Source: Byssothecium circinans (Eukaryota > Ascomycota > Dothideomycetes > Pleosporales > Massarinaceae). From it: a stretch of 64,000 bases of DNA. Position 1 is the first letter of the stretch. Every line of letters begins with the position of its first letter. The notes below the pieces were generated by a model. It saw nothing but the letters and a program-made list of their open reading frames with translations, was not told where the DNA came from and searched no databases. Made by a program: the position numbers and the translations under genes. Location: assembly GCA_010015675.1 (NCBI GenBank), contig ML976983.1, forward strand, positions 1,019,022 to 1,083,021, read 5' to 3'. This document shows positions 63,558 to 64,000 of the stretch, one piece after another.

Positions 63558-64000
63558 AGTGGCTAGTGATGGAGACGAGAGAGAGCGTGTTGTAGCTAGA
63601 GCATCCTGACATGCTGACCGGTATGGTCAACCCCACTGATACTGAAGTCTAAAGCCTTAATTAGGAGGCTTTCAACATGCGTCCAGTTACAGAAACAGGT
63701 CTTTGAGATTCACAGGGCGCATGGATATAAGACTTTGATAGTGCTTTATTTGTAGAATATAAAGCTAGTATAATAACGTAAAGAACTACCGAACTACCTG
63801 GCCTACTAAACTATCTAGAATTAGCTTAGTACTTCCTACCTTTTATAACGTTCATAACTATTTAAATACTTAAGTTATTAAGCACATTTTTTGAATATAG
63901 ATATATAACGTATTCCACCACCGAACCGCCCAACCCACCGAACCGCCCAAAATTTGCTTGGCATTTCCTACCTTTTGTATCGTTAATAACTATTTTAATA
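63558..64000. other. AT-rich right edge with a repeated, RIP-like segment
   Basis: No gene. Two diverged copies of an ~82-bp unit lie at 63787-63868 and 63919-64000 (separate entry). Confidence 0.6.
63787..64000 (+). repeat. Two direct copies of an ~82-bp unit differing mostly by C/T and G/A
   Basis: Copy 1 (63787-63868) and copy 2 (63919-64000) align through ACCGAAC..CC, TTAGCTTAGTACTTCCTACC versus TTTGCTTGGCATTTCCTACC, and ATAACTATTT. Copy 1 has T or A at several positions where copy 2 has C or G. The second copy reaches the window edge, so more copies may follow. Confidence 0.7.

Noticed and set aside
1..64000. Secondary-metabolite cluster, CRISPR array, rRNA genes or viral integration
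   Set aside because: No PKS, NRPS, terpene cyclase or DMATS genes, no spacer-repeat pattern, no rRNA and no viral replicase-like frame were found.

Overview
The window is nuclear DNA of a filamentous ascomycete (Pezizomycotina, probably Dothideomycetes; the class is my inference). The evidence is short 45-120 nt GT-AG introns with CTAAC/CTGAC-like branch sites, fungal-only families (Zn2Cys6 activator, AA9 LPMO, GH43, AHC1-type finger, VTC1, fungal STAND-N/ULD protein), an intron-bearing tRNA-Ile, and transposons carrying C-to-T (RIP-like) nonsense mutations. There is one assembly gap (50149-50868).

Layout. 1-8.8 kb holds housekeeping genes: RQC1/TCF25 (minus, cut by the window edge), mitochondrial PP2C phosphatase PTC5, RhoGAP ECM25-like and chorismate synthase ARO2. 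9.6-16.5 kb has a NirA-like Zn2Cys6 regulator built with micro-exons, an unknown three-exon gene and a small acidic protein. 17-24 kb has an AT-rich island, a secreted double-GH43 enzyme, a 2OG-Fe(II) prolyl-hydroxylase-like protein and a protoglobin. 25-35 kb has an AHC1-like zinc-finger protein, the tiny Golgi protein kish, TAF13 and the divergent pair eIF3f/UTP25. 35.7-46.4 kb has tRNA-Ile(AAU), a decayed gene fragment, a seven-exon AA9 LPMO, an APH-like kinase, a small Ser-rich protein and a CorA-like membrane protein. 46.7-49.7 kb has two tandem BTB-like paralogues. 49.9-52.9 kb is a hAT transposon with TIRs and an 8-bp target duplication. 53.4-57.4 kb has the divergent pair VTC1/Tctex-1 dynein light chain, then a MetR/Cys-3-type bZIP. 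58.3-60.1 kb is a pogo/Tigger-type transposon inserted 21 bp before the ATG of a 2EXR/F-box-like gene. 61.3-63.6 kb is a fusion of a fungal STAND N-domain, an ubiquitin-like domain, a zinc ribbon and C2H2-type fingers. The right edge carries an AT-rich, RIP-like repeat pair.

How they fit. There are no operons and no secondary-metabolite cluster. Divergent neighbours with short shared promoters recur (RQC1/PTC5, eIF3f/UTP25, VTC1/Tctex-1). Plant-polymer degradation is represented by the GH43 and AA9 enzymes. Sulfur, aromatic amino acid and phosphate/polyphosphate functions are represented by MetR, ARO2 and VTC1. The last 15 kb is the most dynamic part: two transposons and two fast-evolving gene types (BTB pair, STAND-N/ULD fusion). 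The best candidate for an undescribed system is the STAND-N/ULD/zinc-finger fusion. Exon boundaries were inferred by eye from reading frame, GT-AG and family continuity; all spliced totals quoted are exact multiples of three.
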